Origin: an uncultured Anaerolineae bacterium
GTDB lineage: Bacteria; Chloroflexota; Anaerolineae; Anaerolineales; Villigracilaceae
Assembly (NCBI GenBank): GCA_903882765.1
Contig: CAIRYE010000367.1
Span: forward strand, 1-14,117
DNA length: 14,117 nucleotides
Direction of reading: 5' to 3'
Positions 1-6,157 of this stretch are shown in pieces. The translations under genes were made by a program, and so were the position numbers. Within the stretch, counting starts at the first letter, position 1. Each line of letters starts with the position of its first letter. Under the pieces are notes generated by a model. The model worked only from the letters and a program-made list of their open reading frames with translations. It was not told the DNA's origin and did not search any database.

Positions 1-359
1 CGGCTGCCGATCACCACATCGTGGGTTTCGATGGCTTTTGCCATCTCGATCAATTTTTGGGGATTATGAGAAAAATCGGCGTCCATCTGTCCGATCGCGT
101 CCGCGCCATCCGCCATTGCTTTGTAGAAGCCTTCAATGTATGCGGTGCGCAGTCCCAGCTTGCCAGCGCGGTGCAGCACCTTGATGCGGCCTTCGTACCG
201 AACAGCCAAAGCGTCCGCGATCTGGCCGGTGCCATCGGGGCTGTGGTCATCCACCACTAACATATTGATATCGGGTAAAGGGAGAGCGAGGATCTCGGCG
301 GCCAGTTTGGGCAGGTTTTCTGCTTCGTTATAGGTAGGGATTATGACGATTATGCGCAT
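1..359 (-). CDS. Polyprenol-phosphate mannose synthase-like family 2 glycosyltransferase (3' end cut by window edge)
   Basis: The open frame starts at an ATG at 359 and stays open to the left edge, giving the first 119 residues. It begins MRIIVIIPTYNEAENL, the N-terminal beta strand of GT-A glycosyltransferases. Then come VVDDHSPDGTG, GLRTAYIEGF and MDADFSHNP, which contains the DxD metal and nucleotide-sugar motif. This order matches DPM1-type enzymes, which transfer mannose (or another hexose) from a GDP-sugar to a polyprenyl phosphate on the cytoplasmic face of the membrane. An AAGGA ribosome-binding site lies 5 bases before the ATG, in the 13-base gap after the response regulator gene, so the two are probably co-transcribed. 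Any C-terminal membrane helices lie outside the window. The donor sugar cannot be told from this fragment. Confidence 0.85.
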   Translation of the reverse strand, partial: MRIIVIIPTYNEAENLPKLAAEILALPLPDINMLVVDDHSPDGTGQIADALAVRYEGRIKVLHRAGKLGLRTAYIEGFYKAMADGADAIGQMDADFSHNPQKLIEMAKAIETHDVVIGS

Positions 360-372
360 GAAGGTCCTTCTT

Positions 373-1215
373 TTAAAGCGAAATGAAGTAATTCACCAAC
401 TCATCAAGATCATATTGCGTGAGATCTTTTGAGAAGGTGAAGGAATGAGTAAGAGATAATTTGGTCTCTGGCACAATATCGGCTCGGTCAATGGAGGGTG
501 GGTAGAAGAAATCCATTGCCATTTCAAGGCGGTGCACCAATCGAGAATAGAATTGTTCGGCTTCCGTGGATCGGAAGATGATAACGAAACCGGTAGGCGT
601 GATGTGCCCCAAAAACCCCTCGAGGATGTTGGCATCGCGCAGGGCGTTCCGGATCAAAGTGCTGGAGTTTTTCACTACATCGTCGGCAAAATCATCGCCG
701 CATAACTGCCTAAAGGCAGGCAAGTTTTGGATATTGAAGACAACAAAGGTATTCTCAACCCGACGGCCGGCTTCGATGCGCTCGATCACCAATTTACCAT
801 CAGGCAGGCCGGTAAGGGCATTGGTTAGCACCTGTGGTTGGTAACGGCTGATAACGTTTTTAACGCGCAGTTTTAGCTCTGCCATATCAAAAGGCTTGGT
901 AATGTAATCGTCCGCGCCTAGTTCCAACCCTTTTAGGCGGTCAGCTCGGTCGCGGCGCTCGGTGAGGTAGATGATGGGGATATCGCTGGTGGCGCGCTCC
1001 GATTTTAGGCGGCGGGCAACCTCGTAGCCGTCGATATCGGGCAGACGGATATCAAGGATGATCAGGTCAGGCCGTTTTTCGGTGGCGGAGCGGATGCCAT
1101 CTTCACCCCAATGGCTGGAGGTAACCGCGTAGCCTTGTTGGATGAAAAAGGTCTCGAGCATTTCCGAGATATCAAAGTCATCTTCGATGATCAAAATTTT
1201 ATGATTGATTTGCAC
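373..1215 (-). CDS. Response regulator: receiver domain plus degenerate GGDEF-like output domain
   Basis: The 280-residue protein has an N-terminal receiver domain (about 5-124) with the full phosphorylation site: acidic pair D12/D13, phospho-acceptor D55 in LILDIRLPDIDG, T85, and K107 in the ITKPF motif. The second domain starts with LTGLP (134-138), the typical entry to a GGDEF diguanylate cyclase. Where the GGDEF signature should be, around 203-210, the sequence reads GHITPTGF, so cyclic di-GMP synthesis is unlikely. The domain may instead bind a ligand or a partner. The start is a GTG at 1215, because an in-frame TAA lies just upstream and no in-frame ATG is nearby; the ribosome-binding site is weak. 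The gene sits 15 bases after the V4R gene and 13 before the glycosyltransferase gene, which suggests one operon. No histidine kinase is adjacent. Confidence 0.88.
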   Translation of the reverse strand: MQINHKILIIEDDFDISEMLETFFIQQGYAVTSSHWGEDGIRSATEKRPDLIILDIRLPDIDGYEVARRLKSERATSDIPIIYLTERRDRADRLKGLELGADDYITKPFDMAELKLRVKNVISRYQPQVLTNALTGLPDGKLVIERIEAGRRVENTFVVFNIQNLPAFRQLCGDDFADDVVKNSSTLIRNALRDANILEGFLGHITPTGFVIIFRSTEAEQFYSRLVHRLEMAMDFFYPPSIDRADIVPETKLSLTHSFTFSKDLTQYDLDELVNYFISL

Positions 1216-1230
1216 AGGCTTTTCCCATTC

Positions 1231-1860
1231 TTATTGTTGCTCCGAAATGCGGAACTGGCAAACACCGTCGCCACAAGCGTGGCATTTTTCTTCCACTACG
1301 GTAAACTCACGACCACCGGATACCCAGCGCAATGATTCTTCCAGCAAGCCAGCTGCCAAATGGCAGACGGGCTTGGCTGCATCAGATCTACCCCAGCAAA
1401 CAGGGCAGCGAGTGATGTTCCATAAAAATTCGTCGCCATCTTGCTGCACTTCTACCTGTTGGTCACTGATCTGGTTAAATATGGTGGCAAATGCCGGCAA
1501 ACCGATCTTTACCTTCATATTGAGGGGTAAAACCCGTAGGGCAAGGTCGCCAACACCGGCAACGGTACCAAAATCTTTTAAGCCGTTGGCGAACAACGCC
1601 TTACCCGCCCGCGATGCTAAACCTCGGCCGCCTCTACCGCCATACATTTCTTCCAATGCGATCAGGATGGAGGAAAGGGAGGCAAAATCGAAAGCTTTAT
1701 CAAGGTTGCTTGGGGGGTAGTCATCGATCATTTCTTCTAATTTAGCGAGGGTGAGGATGGCATCAATGCCGTTTTGACCCATTACATCCTTAAGCGCGCT
1801 GATCACCAGCAAGCCAAACTTGTTGGGATAGTAATAGCCGGAAGGAGGGATCAGGCTCAT
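1231..1860 (-). CDS. V4R (4-vinyl reductase) domain protein, likely small-molecule sensor
   Basis: The protein has 209 residues. Its C-terminal half matches the V4R fold: a CPVCWGR block with C152 and C155, then C166 before the helix LAAGLLEESLRWV, then a closing segment with C193, C196 and C201 (KCHACGDGVCQFRI). V4R domains occur in the BchJ-type protein once assigned to bacteriochlorophyll 4-vinyl reduction, and in many regulators where they are thought to bind small hydrophobic ligands. The cysteines could hold a metal. The N-terminal 110 residues are mostly helical, with a GGRGGRG turn at about 74-80, and I do not recognise them. No photosynthesis gene is nearby, so a sensory role feeding the downstream response regulator is more likely; that is inference. 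It is the first gene of the three-gene minus-strand operon. No clear Shine-Dalgarno sequence precedes the ATG. Confidence 0.8.
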   Translation of the reverse strand: MSLIPPSGYYYPNKFGLLVISALKDVMGQNGIDAILTLAKLEEMIDDYPPSNLDKAFDFASLSSILIALEEMYGGRGGRGLASRAGKALFANGLKDFGTVAGVGDLALRVLPLNMKVKIGLPAFATIFNQISDQQVEVQQDGDEFLWNITRCPVCWGRSDAAKPVCHLAAGLLEESLRWVSGGREFTVVEEKCHACGDGVCQFRISEQQ

Positions 1861-1908
1861 AGGGACAACTCGAAGGTATGGTATGATGGCATAGTTCTTT
1901 AAAATAAA

Positions 1909-1917
1909 ATTATAGCA
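1909..1917 (-). promoter_or_regulatory. Extended -10 promoter for the V4R operon
   Basis: Read on the minus strand, the sequence is TGCTATAAT: a perfect -10 hexamer with the TGn extension. The -35 position 17 bases upstream is poor (TTTTAT), as often seen with extended -10 promoters. The start point would be near 1902, giving a leader of about 40 nt before the ATG at 1860. The -35 region lies on top of the -10 element of the opposing L,D-transpeptidase promoter. Confidence 0.55.
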
Positions 1918-1929
1918 CGACTAATATTT

Positions 1930-1938
1930 TGATAAAAT
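1930..1938 (+). promoter_or_regulatory. Extended -10 promoter for the L,D-transpeptidase gene, possibly leaderless
   Basis: TGATAAAAT fits an extended -10 (TGnTAAAAT) that ends 6 bases before the ATG at 1945. Transcription would then start at or next to the A of the start codon. No Shine-Dalgarno-like sequence precedes this ATG, which agrees with a leaderless mRNA. The assignment rests on motif and spacing only. Confidence 0.4.
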
Positions 1939-1944
1939 TCCATT

Positions 1945-3123
1945 ATGAATAAATCTACTTCTTTTCCACTAATTGCGCTGATCCTTGTCCTTTCTCTTTC
2001 AAGTCAGGCGTTTACTTCTTCCCCCATATCAACCCAGCCAACCCTAAACAATGTTCTGGTATGCGCGCCTGGCTTCTTTACCGAACTGCCCGCTGAATGC
2101 ACCAATCCAAGCCCCTATACCGACGTCACCAGTGATGCCTATGGAATTTCTTTGGTGTACGACCAAGCCCACGGTCTTGCCTACACCGCACCCGACCCTC
2201 AGTTGAATGTGATCAATGCCCGCTACTATTTGGTCAATGACACGGGCACCGCCTTTTACCCCTCCATCGATGCCGCCCGCGAGAAAAAAGGCGCTGTGCA
2301 GGTGATCAACCCAGGCGAACTGATCTATGTTATTTACACCGAACGAATCGATACCGAAAAAGGCACCTTCTTCCTTCTTCCCAACGGTCTATATATGCCC
2401 GGCGATGGCTCTACCGTTACTGTACAAACCCCTTTCCCTGGCATTGAGATCAAGAACATTCCCATCGCGCCATTTGGATTTGTATTCACCCAAACCCAGG
2501 TGTATGCTGCCCCTTCCGAGATCTACTACAACCGTCCTGTCCGCGAGATCGGCCCCGGCGTTAGCGATTACCCAGTAGTAGATATTTGGGCAACCATGAT
2601 CATCAAGGGCGAAGCCTGGCATATGATCGGCATCAATGAGTGGGTAAACGGCCGCTCGGTGGCAGTGGTAACCCCCAAAACCAGCGCTCCCGAAGGCGTT
2701 ACGGATGGCAGTTGGATCGATGTGGATTTGGCAGAGCAATCACTAGCGGTTTACGAGAACAACAAGCTCATTTACGCTACGGTAATGGCAAGCGGCGCTG
2801 AGCCGCTCTTCACCAAGCCCGGCCTTTTTCAGGTGTTCGATAAGAAGGAAAGCGAAACCATGAACGGGGAGCGCAACACCCCCAACTTCTACCACCTCGA
2901 AAACGTACCCTGGACAATGTACTTCGATAAAGCCCGAGCGTTGCACGGAGCATATTGGCGCGCCCGTCTTGGCTTTCCGCAATCCCATGGCTGCGTCAAC
3001 CTATACCCCGGGGATGCCCATTGGCTATTCAACTGGGCAAAGGTTGGAACATGGGTAAATGTGTACGACACTACCGGAAAAACCCCCACCGATCCCGAAT
3101 TCTACGGTGATGGCGGGGCGTAA
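1945..3123 (+). CDS. Secreted L,D-transpeptidase (YkuD domain)
   Basis: The 392-residue protein starts with a signal peptide: a basic MNK, a hydrophobic stretch to about residue 18, and a small-residue cleavage region near SSQAF. The catalytic YkuD domain covers about 253-385. It has the conserved histidine in HGAYW (H334) and the hallmark SHGCVNL, with nucleophile C350 and H348. Such enzymes form 3-3 cross-links in peptidoglycan or attach proteins to it, acting outside the cytoplasmic membrane. The long region between signal peptide and catalytic domain (about 27-250) has no motif I can name and could be a wall-binding or substrate-positioning module. The gene is monocistronic: it diverges from the V4R operon and is followed by an A/T-rich gap. 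Whether it is lipid-anchored is not shown; there is no clear lipobox. Confidence 0.93.
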   Translation: MNKSTSFPLIALILVLSLSSQAFTSSPISTQPTLNNVLVCAPGFFTELPAECTNPSPYTDVTSDAYGISLVYDQAHGLAYTAPDPQLNVINARYYLVNDTGTAFYPSIDAAREKKGAVQVINPGELIYVIYTERIDTEKGTFFLLPNGLYMPGDGSTVTVQTPFPGIEIKNIPIAPFGFVFTQTQVYAAPSEIYYNRPVREIGPGVSDYPVVDIWATMIIKGEAWHMIGINEWVNGRSVAVVTPKTSAPEGVTDGSWIDVDLAEQSLAVYENNKLIYATVMASGAEPLFTKPGLFQVFDKKESETMNGERNTPNFYHLENVPWTMYFDKARALHGAYWRARLGFPQSHGCVNLYPGDAHWLFNWAKVGTWVNVYDTTGKTPTDPEFYGDGGA

Positions 3124-3125
3124 TT

Positions 3126-3227
3126 TCAGGACGCGATGTACAGCCCGATCAAAATGAAGGCTACCAACAGGTAGAATAAAATAATGACCAGCTCGTTATT
3201 GGGTGGGTTTGGTATTTTTGGGTTCAT
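3126..3227 (-). CDS. Possible 33-residue single-helix membrane protein
   Basis: A short minus-strand frame runs from the ATG at 3227 to the TGA at 3128-3126, ending 2 bases past the convergent L,D-transpeptidase stop. The predicted peptide has a polar, proline- and asparagine-rich start (MNPKIPNPPNNE) followed by about 20 almost entirely hydrophobic residues (LVIILFYLLVAFILIGLYIA). That is the form of a one-helix membrane miniprotein with its N-terminus outside the helix. No Shine-Dalgarno is visible, but TATAAT-like sequence lies 13-20 bases upstream in the A/T-rich gap. No family is recognised. It could be a chance frame; conservation in relatives would settle it. Confidence 0.35.
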   Translation of the reverse strand: MNPKIPNPPNNELVIILFYLLVAFILIGLYIAS

Positions 3228-3259
3228 TTTTATAATTTATATTATATTTATCTAATATA

Positions 3260-3288
3260 TTGACAATGCTAAAGGTGACTGATATACT
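3260..3288 (+). promoter_or_regulatory. Sigma-70-type promoter of the SufR-like gene
   Basis: TTGACA at 3260-3265 and TATACT at 3283-3288 are separated by exactly 17 bases, a near-perfect vegetative promoter. Transcription should start near 3295, giving a leader of about 14 nt before the ATG at 3309. The -35 box lies within the small palindrome ATTGACAAT (3259-3267). Confidence 0.75.
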
Positions 3289-3303
3289 CCAATTTAGGTA
3301 TAT
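3282..3303. promoter_or_regulatory. Candidate operator for autoregulation (inverted repeat over -10 and start site)
   Basis: ATATAC at 3282-3287 and GTATAT at 3298-3303 form a perfect 6-bp inverted repeat with a 10-bp spacer. It covers the -10 box and the predicted start site of the SufR-like gene, where a bound dimer would block transcription. SufR-type regulators are known to repress their own promoters; that this is the site used here is inference. Confidence 0.4.
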
Positions 3304-3308
3304 AAGCC

Positions 3309-3920
3309 ATGAAAAGTACACGCGATAGAATTCTATCAACACTCCTTGCCCATCCTCGCATATCCACCAACGATATCGCGAAGGAAGTTGGCATTAACGC
3401 GATCTCTGTTCGGCATCACCTCACCAATTTACAGATGCTCAATCTGATCGATTCCGCTGAAGAAATGCACGGCGTTGGCCGCCCAAGGTTGGTATACTTC
3501 CTCACCGAAATCGGTATGGAAAAATTTCCAACTCGTTATCTTAGGCTCACTACCCGCATCCTCAGCCAGATGAAATCAAAGCTGTCGAAGCCGATGGTCA
3601 CCGAGATGTTTCGTGAAGTCGCCGAGATCATGGCGGAAGAACATGCTGCCGACCTGGTTGGCTTGGGTGTTGAAGATAGACTTAATTATATTCAGGAATT
3701 GCTGGCGGATGAAGGTTTTGTGATCGAATGGGAAAAGAAGGATACTGAATATCATATCCATGAAGTGAGCTGCCCCTATTTACAAATTGGGCAAGACCAT
3801 CCCGAAGTATGCGCGCTCGACCAAACCCTGATCAGTTCTATGCTGGCTTTACCCGTCCATAAGATCCAATGCGTACTAAGCGGCGCAAACCATTGTACGT
3901 ACGTTGTAAATAATTCCTAA
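3309..3920 (+). CDS. SufR-like winged-helix regulator with iron-sulfur ligand cysteines
   Basis: The 203-residue protein has an N-terminal winged helix (about 5-70) with the recognition region TNDIAKEVGINAISVRHHL and the wing GRPRLVYFLTEIG, typical of DeoR/ArsR-like SufR proteins. The C-terminal part carries four cysteines, C155, C168, C188 and C196, spaced X12, X19 and X7. In SufR-type proteins the C-terminal cysteines hold a [4Fe-4S] cluster, and the cluster state controls DNA binding at iron-sulfur assembly genes. The start is supported by a good promoter and an AGG 10 bases upstream. The next gene, 19 bases downstream, encodes an MIP18/DUF59 protein, which fits an iron-sulfur role. No sufBCDS genes lie in the window, so the name sufR is not assigned. 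Confidence 0.8.
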   Translation: MKSTRDRILSTLLAHPRISTNDIAKEVGINAISVRHHLTNLQMLNLIDSAEEMHGVGRPRLVYFLTEIGMEKFPTRYLRLTTRILSQMKSKLSKPMVTEMFREVAEIMAEEHAADLVGLGVEDRLNYIQELLADEGFVIEWEKKDTEYHIHEVSCPYLQIGQDHPEVCALDQTLISSMLALPVHKIQCVLSGANHCTYVVNNS

Positions 3921-3939
3921 TCCCATTAGAGGTAACGAA

Positions 3940-4293
3940 ATGTCAGACCCAGAACTTAATATCCCCACTTGGGCTATACACCAAACTCACCCTGTTCTTG
4001 TTGATCAAGTACGCGCTTCCCTTTCAGAAGTCATCGACCCTGAAATAGGCTTGAGCATTATCGCTCTCGGATTGATTCGCGATGTCGCCATCGACACCAC
4101 CAATAACACCGGGCGTGTTACGATGATCCTCACTACGCCCTTTTGCCCTTATGGCCCTACGATGGTAGATAGCACCCGCCAAAAAGCTCAGGAAGGACTA
4201 AAAATGCCCGTAACCGTTGAGATGGGTATGGACATTTGGGATTTTTCAATGATGGAAGACCCCACCGCACTCGATTGGGGCCTGTACAACTAA
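3940..4293 (+). CDS. MIP18/DUF59 family protein (SufT/PaaD-like), iron-sulfur assembly factor
   Basis: This 117-residue protein has the DUF59 signature: the helix VRASLSEVIDPEIG with D33-P34-E35, then IIALGLIRDVAID, then TTPFCPYG with the conserved cysteine C69. Members such as SufT, PaaD and eukaryotic MIP18/CIAO2 help mature or deliver iron-sulfur clusters in the cytosol. An AGAGGT ribosome-binding site (about 3928-3933) precedes the ATG with good spacing. The short gap behind the SufR-like gene points to co-transcription from the promoter at 3260. The last 12 residues (MEDPTALDWGLYN region) form a tail beyond the core domain. The gene ends tail-to-tail with the nnrE-nnrD gene; the shared bases CTAA supply TAA on this strand and TAG on the other. 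Confidence 0.88.
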   Translation: MSDPELNIPTWAIHQTHPVLVDQVRASLSEVIDPEIGLSIIALGLIRDVAIDTTNNTGRVTMILTTPFCPYGPTMVDSTRQKAQEGLKMPVTVEMGMDIWDFSMMEDPTALDWGLYN

Positions 4294-5951
4294 GCTCCAC
4301 CCCCCTCTAACAACTCGAACACCAGTGCCAGCGACTCGAACAGGTCGCTTGCGATTGGTGTTCTTTTATTTCCCTGTATCTCAGCCGCGATCACACCAGC
4401 CCTGCCATGAAGCCAAGCTCCGCAAAAGGCCGCTGAATAAGCAGGCATGCCTTGCGCCAACAAACCACTGATCATCCCCGCCAACACATCGCCGGTGCCA
4501 GCTTTTGCTAAGGCTGCCGTAGCGATCGGTATCGTAGCGCTCCGGTTATCTGGAGCGGCAACCACGGTACATGCTCCCTTTAGAACAACTACGCATCCCC
4601 ACTTACAAGCATACTCTTTTGCCACCCGCAGGCGGTCGGCTTGCACTTGTTCGGTGGATAAGCCCGTCAGTTGTGCCATTTCGCCTGGGTGCGGAGTGAG
4701 GATAGTATTGGCAGCGAGCAAAGTCCACCATTCCGGTTGCTCCGCGAGAACGCGCAAACCATCCGCATCGATCACCATTGGTGGGAGGGATCCACGGTTT
4801 GCGTTTTGCGCGCCACTCGATAGATTCTCGGTGGATATGGAATCAGCAAAGCCCATTCGGCGTGAGTTATTTTGCGCTGACCGCGACTCCAAGATCTTTC
4901 GCAAGAATTTGGTTGTAGTCGCCTCCCTACCCAAACCAGGACCGATCAAGAGGGCATCCACCCCCTCCAAATTTTTCAGGATGATCTCGGCGGCATCTTC
5001 ACTGATGGCGCCTACCTCGCTATTGAGCAGCAACCATACCGCCTCTGGCAAACTACTAGCAAAGCCGGATTGGATAAATTCCGTAGAGGCTATGCGAACA
5101 AGACCTGCGCCAACTTTATAGGCTGCCGTAGCCGCAAGGACTGGAGCGCCAACATAGTGGATCGATCCGCCGCACACCATTACGCCTCCGTGGCTGCCTT
5201 TATGGGTGGTTAGCCCGCGCTTCGGCAAAGCGGCTAGCACCATCGCTTCATCCACTACTTCGTCTACCGTATCCTTCCAAAGCGTATTTTCTTCGGATAG
5301 ACCAATATCAACGCAGATATTTTTGCCAACAAATTCAAAAGCGGGGAAGCGAAGCAAGCCTTGTTTAATACCCGCCATGGAAACGGTCACATCCGCTGGC
5401 AGAACACAGGCCTCGGCATAGCCGCTTGTACAATCTACCCCAGATGGGCAATCTACCGCGAAAACCAAGGGCTTTTTAGGTTGCGCGAGTATTCCTTGCT
5501 GTAGTTGGGTCATCCAAGCAGCCAAATCGGGTTTGATCGGGTTTTTAAAACCGGTGCCAAGGATGCCATCCAATACTACATCAACACCTAAAAGTGCTTG
5601 GCTGATCGTTTTTCCTTCGTCTGCTTCGGTAATTGAGAATTGGGGGATGGCTCTACGGGAAAGTTCCTGAAGCAGGAGGTCATTAGCGGGTCTCTTGGCA
5701 AGAAGCAATGCTCTACATTCCCACCCGGCATCCAGCAGATGAATAAGCGCGATGATGGCATCACCACCGTTCTTGCCGCTGCCTACCAACGCCAGCGCGC
5801 AATGTGAGGATTCACCCTCCTCTTCAACAAAGCTGATCACGGCTTGGGCAAGACCCGCGCCAGCGCGTTGCATCAGCGCTTCCACGCTAGTGCCGCGCGC
5901 TATTTCAAACTCTTCCACCGCGATCATATCCGTTACCGAGATCTGTTTCAT
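4290..5951 (-). CDS. nnrE-nnrD (fused): Bifunctional NAD(P)H-hydrate epimerase / ADP-dependent NAD(P)H-hydrate dehydratase
   Basis: The N-terminal YjeF_N domain (about 1-215) epimerises damaged NAD(P)HX, with GSGKNGGDA (usual form NGGDG), DGILGTGF and DCPSGVD. The C-terminal ribokinase-like domain (about 235-550) uses ADP to dehydrate S-NAD(P)HX, with HKGSHGGVMVCGG, IGPGLG, VIDADGL, LTPHPGEMAQLTG, VVLKGACTVV and AGTGDVLAGM, which holds the catalytic aspartate. Together they repair hydrated nicotinamide cofactors in the cytoplasm. I chose the ATG at 5951 because GGAG (5964-5961) sits 9 bases upstream; the in-frame ATG at 5966 has no ribosome-binding site and would add five residues. An insert of about 32 polar residues lies between TKFLRKILE and the VIDADGL strand. 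The gene overlaps the convergent DUF59 gene by 4 bases. Confidence 0.95.
   Translation of the reverse strand: MKQISVTDMIAVEEFEIARGTSVEALMQRAGAGLAQAVISFVEEEGESSHCALALVGSGKNGGDAIIALIHLLDAGWECRALLLAKRPANDLLLQELSRRAIPQFSITEADEGKTISQALLGVDVVLDGILGTGFKNPIKPDLAAWMTQLQQGILAQPKKPLVFAVDCPSGVDCTSGYAEACVLPADVTVSMAGIKQGLLRFPAFEFVGKNICVDIGLSEENTLWKDTVDEVVDEAMVLAALPKRGLTTHKGSHGGVMVCGGSIHYVGAPVLAATAAYKVGAGLVRIASTEFIQSGFASSLPEAVWLLLNSEVGAISEDAAEIILKNLEGVDALLIGPGLGREATTTKFLRKILESRSAQNNSRRMGFADSISTENLSSGAQNANRGSLPPMVIDADGLRVLAEQPEWWTLLAANTILTPHPGEMAQLTGLSTEQVQADRLRVAKEYACKWGCVVVLKGACTVVAAPDNRSATIPIATAALAKAGTGDVLAGMISGLLAQGMPAYSAAFCGAWLHGRAGVIAAEIQGNKRTPIASDLFESLALVFELLEGGGA
4788..4883 (-). other. In-frame insert of about 32 codons within the NnrD domain
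   Basis: In typical NnrD proteins about ten residues separate the helix after GPGLG from the VIDADGL strand. Here about 32 extra residues, rich in Ser, Asn, Arg and Gln, fill that loop. The insert carries two copies of GCGCAAAA (minus strand 4877-4870 and 4811-4804), 66 bases apart and in the same frame, encoding the similar peptides AQNNSR and AQNANR. It keeps the frame and does not interrupt a catalytic motif. Its origin is unknown. Confidence 0.5.
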
Positions 5952-5983
5952 AAATGGAATCTCCATTGTTGTTTTTGTTTAAT

Positions 5984-5992
5984 TCTATAACA
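5984..5992 (-). promoter_or_regulatory. Proximal extended -10 candidate for nnrE-nnrD
   Basis: The minus strand reads TGTTATAGA, an extended -10 without a good -35. A start near 5977 would put the first ATG (5966) only about 11 nt into the mRNA, and the preferred ATG at 5951 about 26 nt in, with its GGAG site in between. The motif is common in A/T-rich DNA. Confidence 0.3.
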
Positions 5993-6002
5993 GTTCTTAG
6001 GA

Positions 6003-6118
6003 TTAAAAAATCCCACCCTGCCGTCGCGTGTGGGCTGCCGCAGGGGGTGTGGCTCTTCACGCGTGACACGAACAGGGTAGGAAATTTTTAACAAAAAACG
6101 GGGCAAACGCCCCGTTGG
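6003..6118 (-). ncRNA. Candidate structured small RNA or attenuator leader upstream of nnrE-nnrD
   Basis: A transcript from the promoter at 6152-6124 would start near 6117. It would open with an 8-bp hairpin, AACGGGGC / GCCCCGTT with loop GTTT (6116-6097), then a U-rich linker. Next comes a long imperfect stem: minus-strand CCTACCCTG pairs with CAGGGTGGGA across a core of about 52 nt, which holds a further CACGCG / CGCGTG pairing. The stem is followed by TTTTTT (6010-6005), as in an intrinsic terminator. The result is a closed unit of about 115 nt ending some 50 nt before the nnrE start. It could be an independent small RNA, or a leader that ends transcription conditionally. It does not match tmRNA, RNase P, SRP RNA or a riboswitch class that I can recall. 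Confidence 0.4.
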
Positions 6119-6123
6119 ACGTT

Positions 6124-6152
6124 ATTATATACTATACCATAATTATTGACAA
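6124..6152 (-). promoter_or_regulatory. Promoter of the structured RNA element
   Basis: On the minus strand, TTGTCA (6152-6147) and TATAAT (6129-6124) are spaced by exactly 17 bases. The -35 box lies in the palindrome TTGACAAGTCAA (6146-6157), a possible operator. The start near 6117 falls right at the GC-rich 5' hairpin. Confidence 0.6.
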
Positions 6153-6157
6153 GTCAA

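Noticed and set aside
360..370. GAAGGTCCTTC palindrome as a hairpin hiding the glycosyltransferase ribosome-binding site
   Set aside because: The arms are separated by one base, so an RNA hairpin cannot form properly; it is simply the AAGGA site beside its chance complement.
1205..1720. A 171-codon plus-strand open frame opposite the V4R gene
   Set aside because: It is antisense to a recognisable V4R protein and its translation is low-complexity, with no motif.
1231..1860. Bacteriochlorophyll biosynthesis function (BchJ) for the V4R protein
   Set aside because: The V4R fold is shared, but no photosynthesis gene is nearby and the neighbour is a response regulator.
4447..5121. A 224-codon plus-strand open frame inside nnrE-nnrD
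   Set aside because: It is antisense to a gene with all NnrE/NnrD motifs, has no family resemblance or ribosome-binding site, and its residues mirror the codon bias of the real gene.
6097..6116. The AACGGGGC hairpin as a simple terminator for a minus-strand gene to its right
   Set aside because: No minus-strand gene lies between 6118 and 6500, and the likely start site is at the hairpin itself, so a 5'-terminal structure fits better, although a terminator role is not excluded.
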